Source: Gemmata massiliana
GTDB taxonomy: Bacteria; Planctomycetota; Planctomycetia; Gemmatales; Gemmataceae
DNA: 47,313 nucleotides
NCBI GenBank assembly: GCA_000531095.1
Contig: HG799468.1
Coordinates: forward strand, 134,036 to 181,348
Direction: 5' to 3'
The translations under genes were made by a program, and so were the position numbers. The notes below the pieces were generated by a model. It saw only the letters and a list, made by a program, of their open reading frames with translations, was not told where the DNA came from and did no database searches. Within the stretch, counting starts at the first letter, position 1. The number at the start of each line of letters is the position of its first letter. Positions 16,811 to 25,272 of this stretch are shown in pieces.

Positions 16811-19800
16811 ATGATCCTGCTGTTCCCCGATCTCGACACGGTTCGCCTCGCCCTCACGAGCGGCATCGTACCCACGGACGTGACCCTCGCGCCCGCGGCC
16901 GTGAGCTTCGACGACCAGGGCAAGATCTACATCGAATCGACCGCGAACCTCACGCGCACGGTCACGAAGAACCTCGACCGCATCGGCGTGAAGGGGTCGA
17001 AGCGCCACGCCGTCGACAACCCACAAGAGATCACCTGCTGGCCGCAGTTGCTGCCCGTCACGCGCGACCCGATCGCTCCCACCATCTCGAACCAGGCCCC
17101 GGTGCTCTTCGAGTTGGAGAAAGCGGACGACCTCCCCGTGCTCGTGACCGAAATGCTCCGTTTGGGTAACGACCGGCAGGGGTTCCGGTGGTTCGCGACG
17201 GACGAGCGGAAGCCAAGCGAGCGGCGCCGGCTCATTGATCCGACCACAACTGAGCATGACCACATTTCTGAGGAAGCCGGAAGCACCAAAGTAATCGCCG
17301 AGAGCAAGCGGGTGCTGCTTCGCGTTATCGGCCCGCCGTACTACACCCTGCTCCGCGCGATCGATAAGGGCGCGTCCGGCACCTCGGGCACGGTCCGCGC
17401 CTATCTGGAGCGCGCGCCGCGGGTGTGGGTCGAGGTCGGGCACACGCTCCCGCTCGCGCAGCAGCTCCGCGTTTCCGACAAACAGCTCCTCCTCATTCGC
17501 GAACCGCGCGAGTGGACCTATTTGGACGAAGCGCCGTTCCAGGACGTGTACGACATCATGCAGTTCAAGCTGCCGGCGGCGCCGGTGGCCTGGACCGAAA
17601 CCAAAGCGCCCAAGAAGATGTCGGTCCCGCTGCGACTCGCCGGCGGTAACGCGAGCGACACGGCGGAACTGTGGGTGCTGCGCGAGAACGCCATCGAGCA
17701 ACTCGATACGCTCGTGCGCGACTCCGACGACCGCTTGCTCCAGCGGCTCATGTTCGCGGTCGCGACGGACGCACAAGGCGCCCGCACGGTCGTACTCCGC
17801 GTGCGACCGTCGAAACTCACACCCCCGGTACTCGCGCTCGACAACGCGCTGGCGTTCAAGCCGTTCTGGAAGCTGCCGAACCTGTTCCTCCCGGTCGGCA
17901 AGCGGCTCCACCCCACGCTCCGGCGCGACGCAGTACGCAAGCTCCTGGCCGACGACGCCGATCAGGTGGTGTGGCTCTACCCCGACGACAAGGGCGGGTT
18001 CACACCAGAGTTCGTCCCAGACGCCGCGTTCCGCTCACTCGAAGACTGGGTCGATTACGTCATCGAAGCAGAGCAACAGGCTCTCGCGGCCTGGATCGAG
18101 GCGACGCGGTTCGACTTCGATCACTTCGTTTGCAAGGACGTGGGCGGTCCGAAGAACAAACCGGATAAGGGCGATAAAGACTCGAAGGAAAAAGACGACG
18201 ACGTGAAGGCACCGAAGGGCGTCGGCACCGCGCCTAAAGCCAGCATGAAGGGCAAGCCCGGAACCGGTAAACCGACCACGACGGCCGAATTCCTGCCGCC
18301 CGCCGAAGAGGTGAAGAAACCGAACGAGTGGAAAATCAAAGCCACGGAACTGGAAACACAGTTCCTCGCGCTCGAAGGCGCTCTCGACGCTCCCGAGCGC
18401 CAGGCGATTTGGCCCGAACTCGCGGCAGCGTATTCGGGCGCCAAAGAACCGATGGACGCGGCCATCTGCTGGCTCGACGCCCTGTGGGACTCGGACCCAC
18501 TCCCTCCGGCGTGGCTCGCGGGGTGGGTGCGTAGTGAACTCCCGGGCGCCGGCGCGACCATCAAGGCCGACGAGTTCGACAAACTCCTGAACCACACGGG
18601 CACGGGGTTGGCCGAGTCGCGCGCGGTGGTGTCCGCGTTCCTGTGGCTCGCGTCCCAGCAACCGGTCCCGTCCTGGCTTCCCGCCCGGCTCCCGGCGGTC
18701 CAAAACTACCTCGAAACGCACGACAGTTCGCTCCCGGTCCGGGCCGTGTGGCTCGCGGGCTTCCGACTCGCGCAGCTCTCCGGCGCGGACGTATTGGGCC
18801 TCGCCCGGGTCCGCGACCGGCTCCTGAAGCGGCTGCTCGAACAGGGGCTCCAAGCCGAGCGCGACCTGCCGTACTTCCTCCGCGTGGCCGGGGTCAAGGA
18901 CTCCGAACGCATGCGCGTGGTGCGCGACAAGTCGATGGAGCTGCACACCACGATCCGCAAGTGGATCGACGACTCCGCCGCGGTGCAGAAGAACGAGCAC
19001 CTCAAGGCGAACCACCCGCTCGTGGACCTGCTGTTCGCGTTCGCGGTGGCAAAGCTCGGCGAGACAACCCAGGCCAAGAAACTCCTCGACGATGCGCGCA
19101 AGGCGATGGAGGGGCCGGTCCCAACCGGAACCGGTTCGCAGTCGGAACAAGCGGTCACGGCGGCCGTTGTTCGCAACTTCCTGTTCAAAGCGTTCCGGTA
19201 CCGCATCGAGCAAGTATTGGCCGGGAAGCCACACTCCGGGCAAATGTCCCCGGAGGTACTCGACGAGCTGGAAGACATCACCAAGAAACAGGGCACCGGC
19301 CCGGTGAACAATCCGTACAAGCTGGCGAAGTACGTGGTCGACCGGATGCGCGAGCAGTCCCGCATCATGGAGCCCAACGAGAAGCCCGACCCGTATGCGG
19401 ACTGGACCAAGCACAGCGACGAGGTGAAAAAGGCTTTGGCCGAGTTGCATACGATCCGCGACCCGAACAAACTCGCGGAGCGGATTCGCAAGTTGTACAA
19501 GGACGGCGTGCCCGGCAAGCCGCTCAAGGAAGTGCAGTTCCACGTACTTCACGAGGGACTGCCGCTCGCGGCGCGTGTGAGTGAGTCGTTCACGGTTGAG
19601 CTGCTCGCACTGGTTCCTGCCGCACTTCAGGGATCGGGTGGGGCGAACGAACCGCCGGACATGCCCAAGAAACAGGGAGAACTGCTGGAGCGCGCAATGT
19701 TCCAAGCGGGTCACTTCGCCCGCGAAGACATCGTGAAGAAGCTCGTGGACGACTTCACCGCGCTCGTTCACACGAAATCGCAAGACATGCGGTTCAAGTT

Positions 19801-20398
19801 GATTAACGTGGTTGCCGGTCAGTGCATGCGGAGCCTCAAGAAGCTCGGCCTGTCGAACGAGATCGACCGGTTCCTGACTAAGCTCCACAGTGAGGTCCTG
19901 GGCGGCGCGTCCACCGAGGATTTGAGGAAAAAGCACCAGGCCAAACCGGAAACGTGGGGCGCGGTGCTTCAGACGCTGCTCAATCTGGCCGGCGGATGGC
20001 TCCACTTCGGTCGAAAAGACCGAGCGGACCCGATCCTGGACGCAGCGCGGAACGAGTTGCTCAACTCGAACGCGGTCACGCTCCCGCCCAAGGACTACAC
20101 GGAACTGGCCCGGGCCTACGTTACCGCGCTGGGCCAGGGGCCGGCCGAAAGTGCTCTGGCGCGAATGATCGAGTTATTCAAGCGGATGTCGCCGGCCAAA
20201 ATCACGAACACGTGGACGACCGCGCAATACTACTCGCGGTTCCACCTGAACCTCGTGGAAGACGTGATCCGCGCCGTGGTAAACGACGACGCGGCCCTCG
20301 GGCCGTCCGGGCGCCGGTGGCTCGACGACGACGAGTATCTGGTGCGCCGCCGCATCCACGCCGATATGAAACGGAACTTGCTCAAGAGCAACCTGTGA
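16811..20398 (+). CDS. giant multidomain protein A of the cluster (bpX6-like region plus helical repeats)
   Basis: A 1195-residue cytoplasmic protein. The start is the ATG at 16811 ('MILLFPDLDTVRLALTSGIV'), chosen because the paralogue downstream begins the same way; the open frame reaches back to 16745. Layout: a beta-rich N-terminal part (~1-260). Next comes a region (~280-420, 'LWVLRENAIEQLDTLV' to 'SLEDWVDYVIEAEQQ') that looks like the bpX6 domain of MoxR-vWA ternary systems. A Lys/Asp/Gly-rich linker (~442-497) follows. The rest, to the C-terminus, is a long helical region of TPR-like type, ending 'DDDEYLVRRRIHADMKRNLL'. No enzyme motif is seen. Together with protein B it is probably the recognition or scaffold component worked on by the AAA+/M41 protease. 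The domain name is from memory and needs a profile check. Confidence 0.75.
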   Translation: MILLFPDLDTVRLALTSGIVPTDVTLAPAAVSFDDQGKIYIESTANLTRTVTKNLDRIGVKGSKRHAVDNPQEITCWPQLLPVTRDPIAPTISNQAPVLFELEKADDLPVLVTEMLRLGNDRQGFRWFATDERKPSERRRLIDPTTTEHDHISEEAGSTKVIAESKRVLLRVIGPPYYTLLRAIDKGASGTSGTVRAYLERAPRVWVEVGHTLPLAQQLRVSDKQLLLIREPREWTYLDEAPFQDVYDIMQFKLPAAPVAWTETKAPKKMSVPLRLAGGNASDTAELWVLRENAIEQLDTLVRDSDDRLLQRLMFAVATDAQGARTVVLRVRPSKLTPPVLALDNALAFKPFWKLPNLFLPVGKRLHPTLRRDAVRKLLADDADQVVWLYPDDKGGFTPEFVPDAAFRSLEDWVDYVIEAEQQALAAWIEATRFDFDHFVCKDVGGPKNKPDKGDKDSKEKDDDVKAPKGVGTAPKASMKGKPGTGKPTTTAEFLPPAEEVKKPNEWKIKATELETQFLALEGALDAPERQAIWPELAAAYSGAKEPMDAAICWLDALWDSDPLPPAWLAGWVRSELPGAGATIKADEFDKLLNHTGTGLAESRAVVSAFLWLASQQPVPSWLPARLPAVQNYLETHDSSLPVRAVWLAGFRLAQLSGADVLGLARVRDRLLKRLLEQGLQAERDLPYFLRVAGVKDSERMRVVRDKSMELHTTIRKWIDDSAAVQKNEHLKANHPLVDLLFAFAVAKLGETTQAKKLLDDARKAMEGPVPTGTGSQSEQAVTAAVVRNFLFKAFRYRIEQVLAGKPHSGQMSPEVLDELEDITKKQGTGPVNNPYKLAKYVVDRMREQSRIMEPNEKPDPYADWTKHSDEVKKALAELHTIRDPNKLAERIRKLYKDGVPGKPLKEVQFHVLHEGLPLAARVSESFTVELLALVPAALQGSGGANEPPDMPKKQGELLERAMFQAGHFAREDIVKKLVDDFTALVHTKSQDMRFKLINVVAGQCMRSLKKLGLSNEIDRFLTKLHSEVLGGASTEDLRKKHQAKPETWGAVLQTLLNLAGGWLHFGRKDRADPILDAARNELLNSNAVTLPPKDYTELARAYVTALGQGPAESALARMIELFKRMSPAKITNTWTTAQYYSRFHLNLVEDVIRAVVNDDAALGPSGRRWLDDDEYLVRRRIHADMKRNLLKSNL

Positions 20399-20400
20399 CG

Positions 20401-20473
20401 GTGAACCCCGCCCGCCCTGGCGGTGGGTAATGCTCCAAAAATGGCACCCACCGCCAGGGCGGGCGGGGTTCAC
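20401..20473. repeat. perfect 28-bp inverted repeat between the two giant genes
   Basis: Arms 20401-20428 (starting GTGAACCCCGCCCGCCC) and 20446-20473 are exactly complementary over 28 bases, with a 17-nt loop. The palindrome begins 2 nt after the stop of giant gene A and lies 47 nt before giant gene B. The same arms recur at 44561-44669. On RNA it would fold into a very stable hairpin and might reduce read-through into gene B. There is no T run. Confidence 0.92.
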
Positions 20474-20520
20474 CAAAGAACCATTGTCCATTCCCGTGTG
20501 CGGCGCACTACACTTCGGTC

Positions 20521-23500
20521 ATGCCCGCACTGTTCTTCCCGAACCTGGACACCCTCCGGCTCGCTCTCGCCAGCGGGCTGTTGCCGACCGCGCTCACATC
20601 AGCGCCGGTCCGGTCCCGGGTGGATGCACCGCACGTCTGGGTCGAACTGGACGAACTGCTCCCACGCGAAACAATCACCGCTCTCGGGCGCCTTGGTGTA
20701 ATCGCACTCGGTACCCCCGGCGCTCCGACACAAACGAACCGCTCCTGGGCCGAACTGCTCCCGCTCCGGAAAGTGCCACCCGGTCCCGGTCCGGTTCTGT
20801 TCGACGTTCCCGATAGGCAACTCGCAGCGTTTGTCGCGCGCCTTCGTAACCTCCACGCGGAGACGACCGGTGTCCGCTTGCTCCCCGAACCACACGTCGG
20901 TCGCGCCTGGGTAGTAGTCCCCGCACCGCCACTCACCGTTCTACTTTGGGCCGAAGAGCCGGAATCGCCGGTCCGCGCGTACCGCCAACAGGCACCCGGC
21001 GTATGGACCGCGCGCGGCTGGGAGCACCCGCTCGCGGGACACCTTACGGTCCCAATCGGTTGTGTTCTCCTGTGCGATCCCGAGCGCGGCGCGACCGAGT
21101 TCGCAGCGCCCGTACCGCTCCCGACCGAAGACGAATTTGCACTCCGACACAAGGCACACGTCGCCGCGCCACCGAAACGATCCCCGCGAGTCGAAGTACG
21201 ATTCCGGCTCGCGCGGTGCGACGAGCACACGACCGAATCTCTTTGGGTACTCGCTCGACCGGAGCAGGAAAGCTTCCGCGAGTTCTGTCGCAACGCGGAC
21301 GAGCGCTTATTGCGCAGGTTCCAAGTTGCGACCGCTCATCTCGGAAGCGAAACTCGCGTGCTTGTGCGCCGCACGGCCAACGACGACACCGGGGTCGGTT
21401 TACCTGTACCAACCGGCGGATACCGCGTGGATCTGCGAATACCTTCGCTATTCGCACCCGTGGGCTTCGCACTGCGCCCACGGGTGCGCGCCACGGAACT
21501 CGCGCGCGAACTGCAACTCTGCACCGAAAATCTGACGTGGCTCGAACCGCTCCCGCACAACGAGTTCGCGGTCCACTCGGTCCCGTTTGCGACCTTTCGC
21601 CCGGTGAGCGAACACGTCGAGTACGCGGCCCCCACTGGCACCGCACTCTCGGCACTGCGGATCCCAGCGGACCCGTTCCCGTTTGCGAAATTCGCGCTCC
21701 GGGTCGATCCGGCCGCTGAGCCGGAACCGGAGATCGAAGAGTTAACGGACGAACACACCGCCCTGCCCGCCGAACCCGAACCAAGTTGGGTCTCAAAATC
21801 GGTCGGGATAATGGTCCGGTGGCTGCGCGGGCGAGCGATCCACCCACCGGATGAGACGAAACCCTCAACGCCCGGGTCTCGAATCGCCTCCGTCCGACCG
21901 GAGAACCCAAAGCCCCCATCCAGCGACCCGAGCGGCGAGCGCGAACGGAAACTCAGCTCAGCGGACGCACTGCTGCACGGACACGATCGCGCGGCCCGAC
22001 GCCACGACCTGGAAAGTCGGTTGCTCAAGGATTTTCCGAAACTCGGACCAGACGAACGCGCCGCGCGCTGGGCGGAACTCGCTGGCGTGTACGGCGCGAC
22101 CGGCCAGTCACTCGACGCGGCCGTGTGTTGGGTGAACGCGGTCTGGGAATGCACTGTCCCTCCGACGGAGTGGCTCGAACAGTGGGCCGAAGCAGAGTGC
22201 CACACGGTGAGGCGCGGCGACCGCACGGTCGGGTTGGACCGATGGCTCGCCGAACCCGGGCGCCCCGGCACCGGGCGCGTGGTCGCGGCACTCGCGGCGA
22301 GCGCGGGGTTCCAACCGACTCCGCCGGCCGAGTTCGTCGCCGCTCTCCCCCGCGTGCTCGCAGTTTTGGACCAGCACTTCGACGATATCCCCGTTCGCGG
22401 AGCGTGGTTGGCCCGAATCGCGGTGGCGCGTTCGTGTGACGGCGACGTACTGGGTCTGGCGCGCTGGCGCGACCGACTCGTCGCACGGCTCCACGACCGC
22501 GGACCGGGGTTGGATCTGGACGAGCCTTCGTTTCTGCGCTTCCGCGGCCCGGCCAACGCGGACCGGTTCAAAACGGCCCGCGAATGGCTCACTCGCGTAA
22601 AGGAACCGGTACTGGCCTGGGTGCAACGACACACCGGCGGGGGCCGGTTCGCGTGGACCGGTCTGGAAGCCGAAACAGACGCGACCGCGGTGTACGCGCA
22701 ACTTCTTCTGGCCTGGGGATTGGGAGCGCTGGGCGAGCGCGCCCGCGCGCGGGACTGGTCCGCCCGCGCGCGAAAGGCTCTGGCACGGGCAAGTGGTCCG
22801 CGCGCGGACCCGGCCGCACATGCACTGCTCGGCGACCTGTTCCTCCACCGAATTAAGGACGCTCACGAAGGCGGGACGCCCAAATCGGGACTCCCCCATG
22901 AACTCCAAGAACGCTTGGAAAAGCTTCCCGAACTCCCGCGTTACGCCGTCGACCGACTGCGCGAGCACTGCCGCATTCTGGAACCCCTCGGCGGGGTGCG
23001 CGGATCGGCGCTGGCACTGAAAACACTTTGGGGTACGGACCGGCTCGGGGAGCGCTTATCGGTATTTGGCTCGCGCACCGGCACGGCTCAACTCAACGAC
23101 GAGGCTCGGGCGCTGCTCACCGTAGCGACCGAGGAGCCGACCACCGCGACCGTCCCGCGCATTGCGTTCGCACTCTTAGAATTCGCAGCACACCTGGACC
23201 CGCCCGTGCTCGATTCGCTCCTCTCACTCGTCCCCACGGCCCTCGATTGGATGGAAGCGTGGGTGCGCGCGGGCCGCTGGCGCGAGGACGAACGGGACGC
23301 GACCGTAGCGCGGTATCAGAAGTCGATGCTCGATTCCGCGTTCGCGGTTGCGCCGACCGCGGTCGCGAGTACCCTACTCCGCCACTTGGCGCGTGGAGCC
23401 GCAAGCGGTCACTTACTCACCGCCGCTACCGCAGCAGCCCCACGAGCATTCCGCGCCGCGCGCAAGTTCGGGCTAGTGGCGGACGCCGACGCACTCATGC

Positions 23501-23967
23501 GCGTTTTGGACCCGGCCCGCGCGGAGTGGGGAAAGGAACCGGTAACAGCGGACCGGGTCGGGCTGGCGATCGGGTGGTTCACGGCCGGCGATGAAGAGGC
23601 CGGGAACCGCATTCTGAACACGGCCCGGGAGCAACTGTTCCTGGCGGCACCGAACGACCGACAGGAGCGCACCGCGGTCGCACTGGCCTACGCGGAGGCG
23701 CTCGGGTTCGCGCCCGCGGGGATCGCGCTCGGGCGCCTCGAAGAACTGTTCCAGCGCCTCGATCGCGTCACCGTGGGCGGGTCCACGAACTGTTACTTCA
23801 CGCTCCAACCGCTGCGCCTCATCGACACCGTGGTGCGTTCGGTCGTAACGGACGAATTCACACTTGGTGTCGCGGTCCGCGCATGGCTCGACGAGGACGA
23901 GTTCCTCATCCGCCGCCGCATCCACCGCGACATGACCGCGCTGTTGCGCGAGAGTGAATTGGTTTGA
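20521..23967 (+). CDS. giant multidomain protein B of the cluster (paralogue of A)
   Basis: A 1148-residue protein paralogous to the preceding one. The N-termini match ('ALFFPNLDTLRLALASGLLP' against 'LLFPDLDTVRLALTSGIVP'), and the C-termini match ('AWLDEDEFLIRRRIHRDM' against 'RWLDDDEYLVRRRIHADM'). In between it keeps the bpX6-like part ('LWVLARPEQESFREFCRNAD', 'IPSLFAPVGFALRPR') and the helical C-terminal part, with a longer disordered linker (~400-480) rich in Pro/Ser/Glu. It is richer in Arg and Glu than A. The ATG at 20521 follows the palindrome by 47 nt. No catalytic motif was found. Tandem duplication followed by divergence is the simplest origin; a heteromeric complex with A is plausible but unproven. 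Confidence 0.75.
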   Translation: MPALFFPNLDTLRLALASGLLPTALTSAPVRSRVDAPHVWVELDELLPRETITALGRLGVIALGTPGAPTQTNRSWAELLPLRKVPPGPGPVLFDVPDRQLAAFVARLRNLHAETTGVRLLPEPHVGRAWVVVPAPPLTVLLWAEEPESPVRAYRQQAPGVWTARGWEHPLAGHLTVPIGCVLLCDPERGATEFAAPVPLPTEDEFALRHKAHVAAPPKRSPRVEVRFRLARCDEHTTESLWVLARPEQESFREFCRNADERLLRRFQVATAHLGSETRVLVRRTANDDTGVGLPVPTGGYRVDLRIPSLFAPVGFALRPRVRATELARELQLCTENLTWLEPLPHNEFAVHSVPFATFRPVSEHVEYAAPTGTALSALRIPADPFPFAKFALRVDPAAEPEPEIEELTDEHTALPAEPEPSWVSKSVGIMVRWLRGRAIHPPDETKPSTPGSRIASVRPENPKPPSSDPSGERERKLSSADALLHGHDRAARRHDLESRLLKDFPKLGPDERAARWAELAGVYGATGQSLDAAVCWVNAVWECTVPPTEWLEQWAEAECHTVRRGDRTVGLDRWLAEPGRPGTGRVVAALAASAGFQPTPPAEFVAALPRVLAVLDQHFDDIPVRGAWLARIAVARSCDGDVLGLARWRDRLVARLHDRGPGLDLDEPSFLRFRGPANADRFKTAREWLTRVKEPVLAWVQRHTGGGRFAWTGLEAETDATAVYAQLLLAWGLGALGERARARDWSARARKALARASGPRADPAAHALLGDLFLHRIKDAHEGGTPKSGLPHELQERLEKLPELPRYAVDRLREHCRILEPLGGVRGSALALKTLWGTDRLGERLSVFGSRTGTAQLNDEARALLTVATEEPTTATVPRIAFALLEFAAHLDPPVLDSLLSLVPTALDWMEAWVRAGRWREDERDATVARYQKSMLDSAFAVAPTAVASTLLRHLARGAASGHLLTAATAAAPRAFRAARKFGLVADADALMRVLDPARAEWGKEPVTADRVGLAIGWFTAGDEEAGNRILNTAREQLFLAAPNDRQERTAVALAYAEALGFAPAGIALGRLEELFQRLDRVTVGGSTNCYFTLQPLRLIDTVVRSVVTDEFTLGVAVRAWLDEDEFLIRRRIHRDMTALLRESELV

Positions 23968-24132
23968 ATCTCTGAACAGCCGGGCGGGTGAACTCCATGC
24001 CCTTCGTTCGGCGGTTCTTGGCTGCTTCTTCCGACCTGACCAGTTGAACCACCTCTCGTTGGCGGAGACCCGCCCGGCCACTTCAGACGGGACGCTCAAC
24101 CCGAACGATCTCGCTCCGGGCGTTTGGCGCCG

Positions 24133-24852
24133 TCAGTTTTTCTTGGGCTTCGGCTCGTCCCTGCCCTCGTTGGTCCACTGCCGACCGATGGTGTTCATGT
24201 CCTTCGGTGGCGCGACGTTCGGCACATCGAGACCGAACTCCTTGATGCGCGCCTCACGGATCTTGTCCGTTTCAACCTTGAACTCTTTGTCGCGCTGGGC
24301 CACGACCTTGGGGTCCGCTTGACCGTCGCCCATGAGGGACCAGATCAGGAGCGGCTCGCCGGTTGGCACCGGGCTGGACGGATCGGGCCACGTGTGCCAC
24401 GCTTTCCCCCACGTCTTGATGACGACCTTCATGAACTTCATCTCGTCCTCGGGCGACATGCCCGGGGCGATCAGGCCGCCGCCGAGGACTTCGTAGGTGT
24501 GCGCGTGCCAGTATTTCTTCTCGGTGTCGGGCAGCTTGCGGTACGCCTCGTCCGAGATGAGGTACTCCACACCAATGAGTTTCGCGTTCTTACCCACACC
24601 ATCGAACAGCGTACATTGGAACACGTCCCCTTCCGACCCGCCCGTGTGCGCGGCGCAGTAGTGCTGCGTGACGAACTGGAGTTTGGGGTTGTTCTTCGCC
24701 ATGTGGATGCCGCAAAAGTGGAAGTGCGGCGCGGACATCGGTCCCTCGCCCTTCGCACCGTGGTCGGCCCTCGTACTCGCTTCCGCGACCGCGCCGCACA
24801 CGGGAACCGCGCCCAGCGCGGTCAGCGCACCGAACAACTCGCGACGATCCAT
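24133..24852 (-). CDS. DUF1264 (oil-body-associated-protein-like) protein
   Basis: A 239-residue protein with an N-terminal exported-type leader ('MDRRELFGALTALGAVPVCG', with an Arg pair as in Tat signals). The body has the DUF1264 pattern: 'FHFCGIHMAKNNP', 'QHYCAAHTG', 'DVFQCTLFDGVGKNAKLIGV', 'YWHAHTYEVLGGGLIAPGM' and 'WGKAWHTWPD'. The family's biochemical function is unknown; plant members associate with oil bodies. I start at the CAT at 24850-24852, since the upstream extension to 24954 has no coding character. It is convergent with giant gene B, with a 165-nt gap holding a weak 11-bp inverted repeat (23979-23989 and 24068-24078). Confidence 0.82.
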   Translation of the reverse strand: MDRRELFGALTALGAVPVCGAVAEASTRADHGAKGEGPMSAPHFHFCGIHMAKNNPKLQFVTQHYCAAHTGGSEGDVFQCTLFDGVGKNAKLIGVEYLISDEAYRKLPDTEKKYWHAHTYEVLGGGLIAPGMSPEDEMKFMKVVIKTWGKAWHTWPDPSSPVPTGEPLLIWSLMGDGQADPKVVAQRDKEFKVETDKIREARIKEFGLDVPNVAPPKDMNTIGRQWTNEGRDEPKPKKN

Positions 24853-25191
24853 AAACGCACTCTTGGGGTAGTAGGGAGCAATGGAACCGAAGGACGGCAA
24901 CGCCCCGTGCGGCCGTCGTGGGAGAAGTCCGAACCCCGCGCACTTCGGGCGCAATGGCAGTGCGAATTGCGGTACGAAGGAGCGGTGTCGAAATTGTTAT
25001 CGCGTGTCCGGGGCGGTTGCCAGTGAATTATCGGTAGCGCGGTGATGTTTAACTAAACCGATGTGCAATGTGCAAAAGTGAAAGCCCCTGCAAACGCAGT
25101 TTCCCTGGTTTTGTCAGTGCCGACAACCGGGTCACCGCGATCGGCAATTTTACCGTTTCCGTCCGAACAGCGATCTGCCGGTTCTACCTAA
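24853..25191. other. non-coding gap upstream of the DUF1264 gene
   Basis: About 340 bases without a convincing gene: short open frames here have no start signal or coding composition. It is more AT-rich than its surroundings, as expected for the promoter region of the minus-strand DUF1264 gene. I see no clear promoter boxes or riboswitch-like structure. Confidence 0.5.
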
Positions 25192-25257
25192 CACACGAAC
25201 CTGGAGCACCTGTAAGAAGAAACATCTCCCTACCAACCAGTGCCCCAGGTTCGTGTG
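25192..25257. terminator. 18-bp hairpin downstream of the MFS gene
   Basis: Arms 25192-25209 (CACACGAACCTGGAGCAC) and 25240-25257 pair with one mismatch around a 30-nt centre. It begins 15 nt past the stop of the minus-strand MFS gene, so it is placed to act as a transcription or processing end. There is no T run on either strand, so it may instead be another dispersed palindrome. Confidence 0.5.
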
Positions 25258-25272
25258 CGGCAGGTCGCAATT

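Noticed and set aside
15454..16923. 489-residue minus-strand open frame
   Set aside because: It is opposite the protease, its spacer palindrome and the 90-residue gene. It runs through the palindrome, which makes no sense for a protein, and the Walker/HEAGH motifs are on the other strand.
18035..20005. 656-residue minus-strand open frame
   Set aside because: It is opposite giant gene A, with Leu/Val/Arg/Glu-rich low-information sequence and no start context; gene A has a paralogue in gene B, so gene A is real.
10889..24852. a vWA or MoxR gene that would complete a classical ternary system
   Set aside because: I looked for the MIDAS pattern DxSxS and for a second MoxR-type AAA+ gene in every protein of the cluster and found neither.
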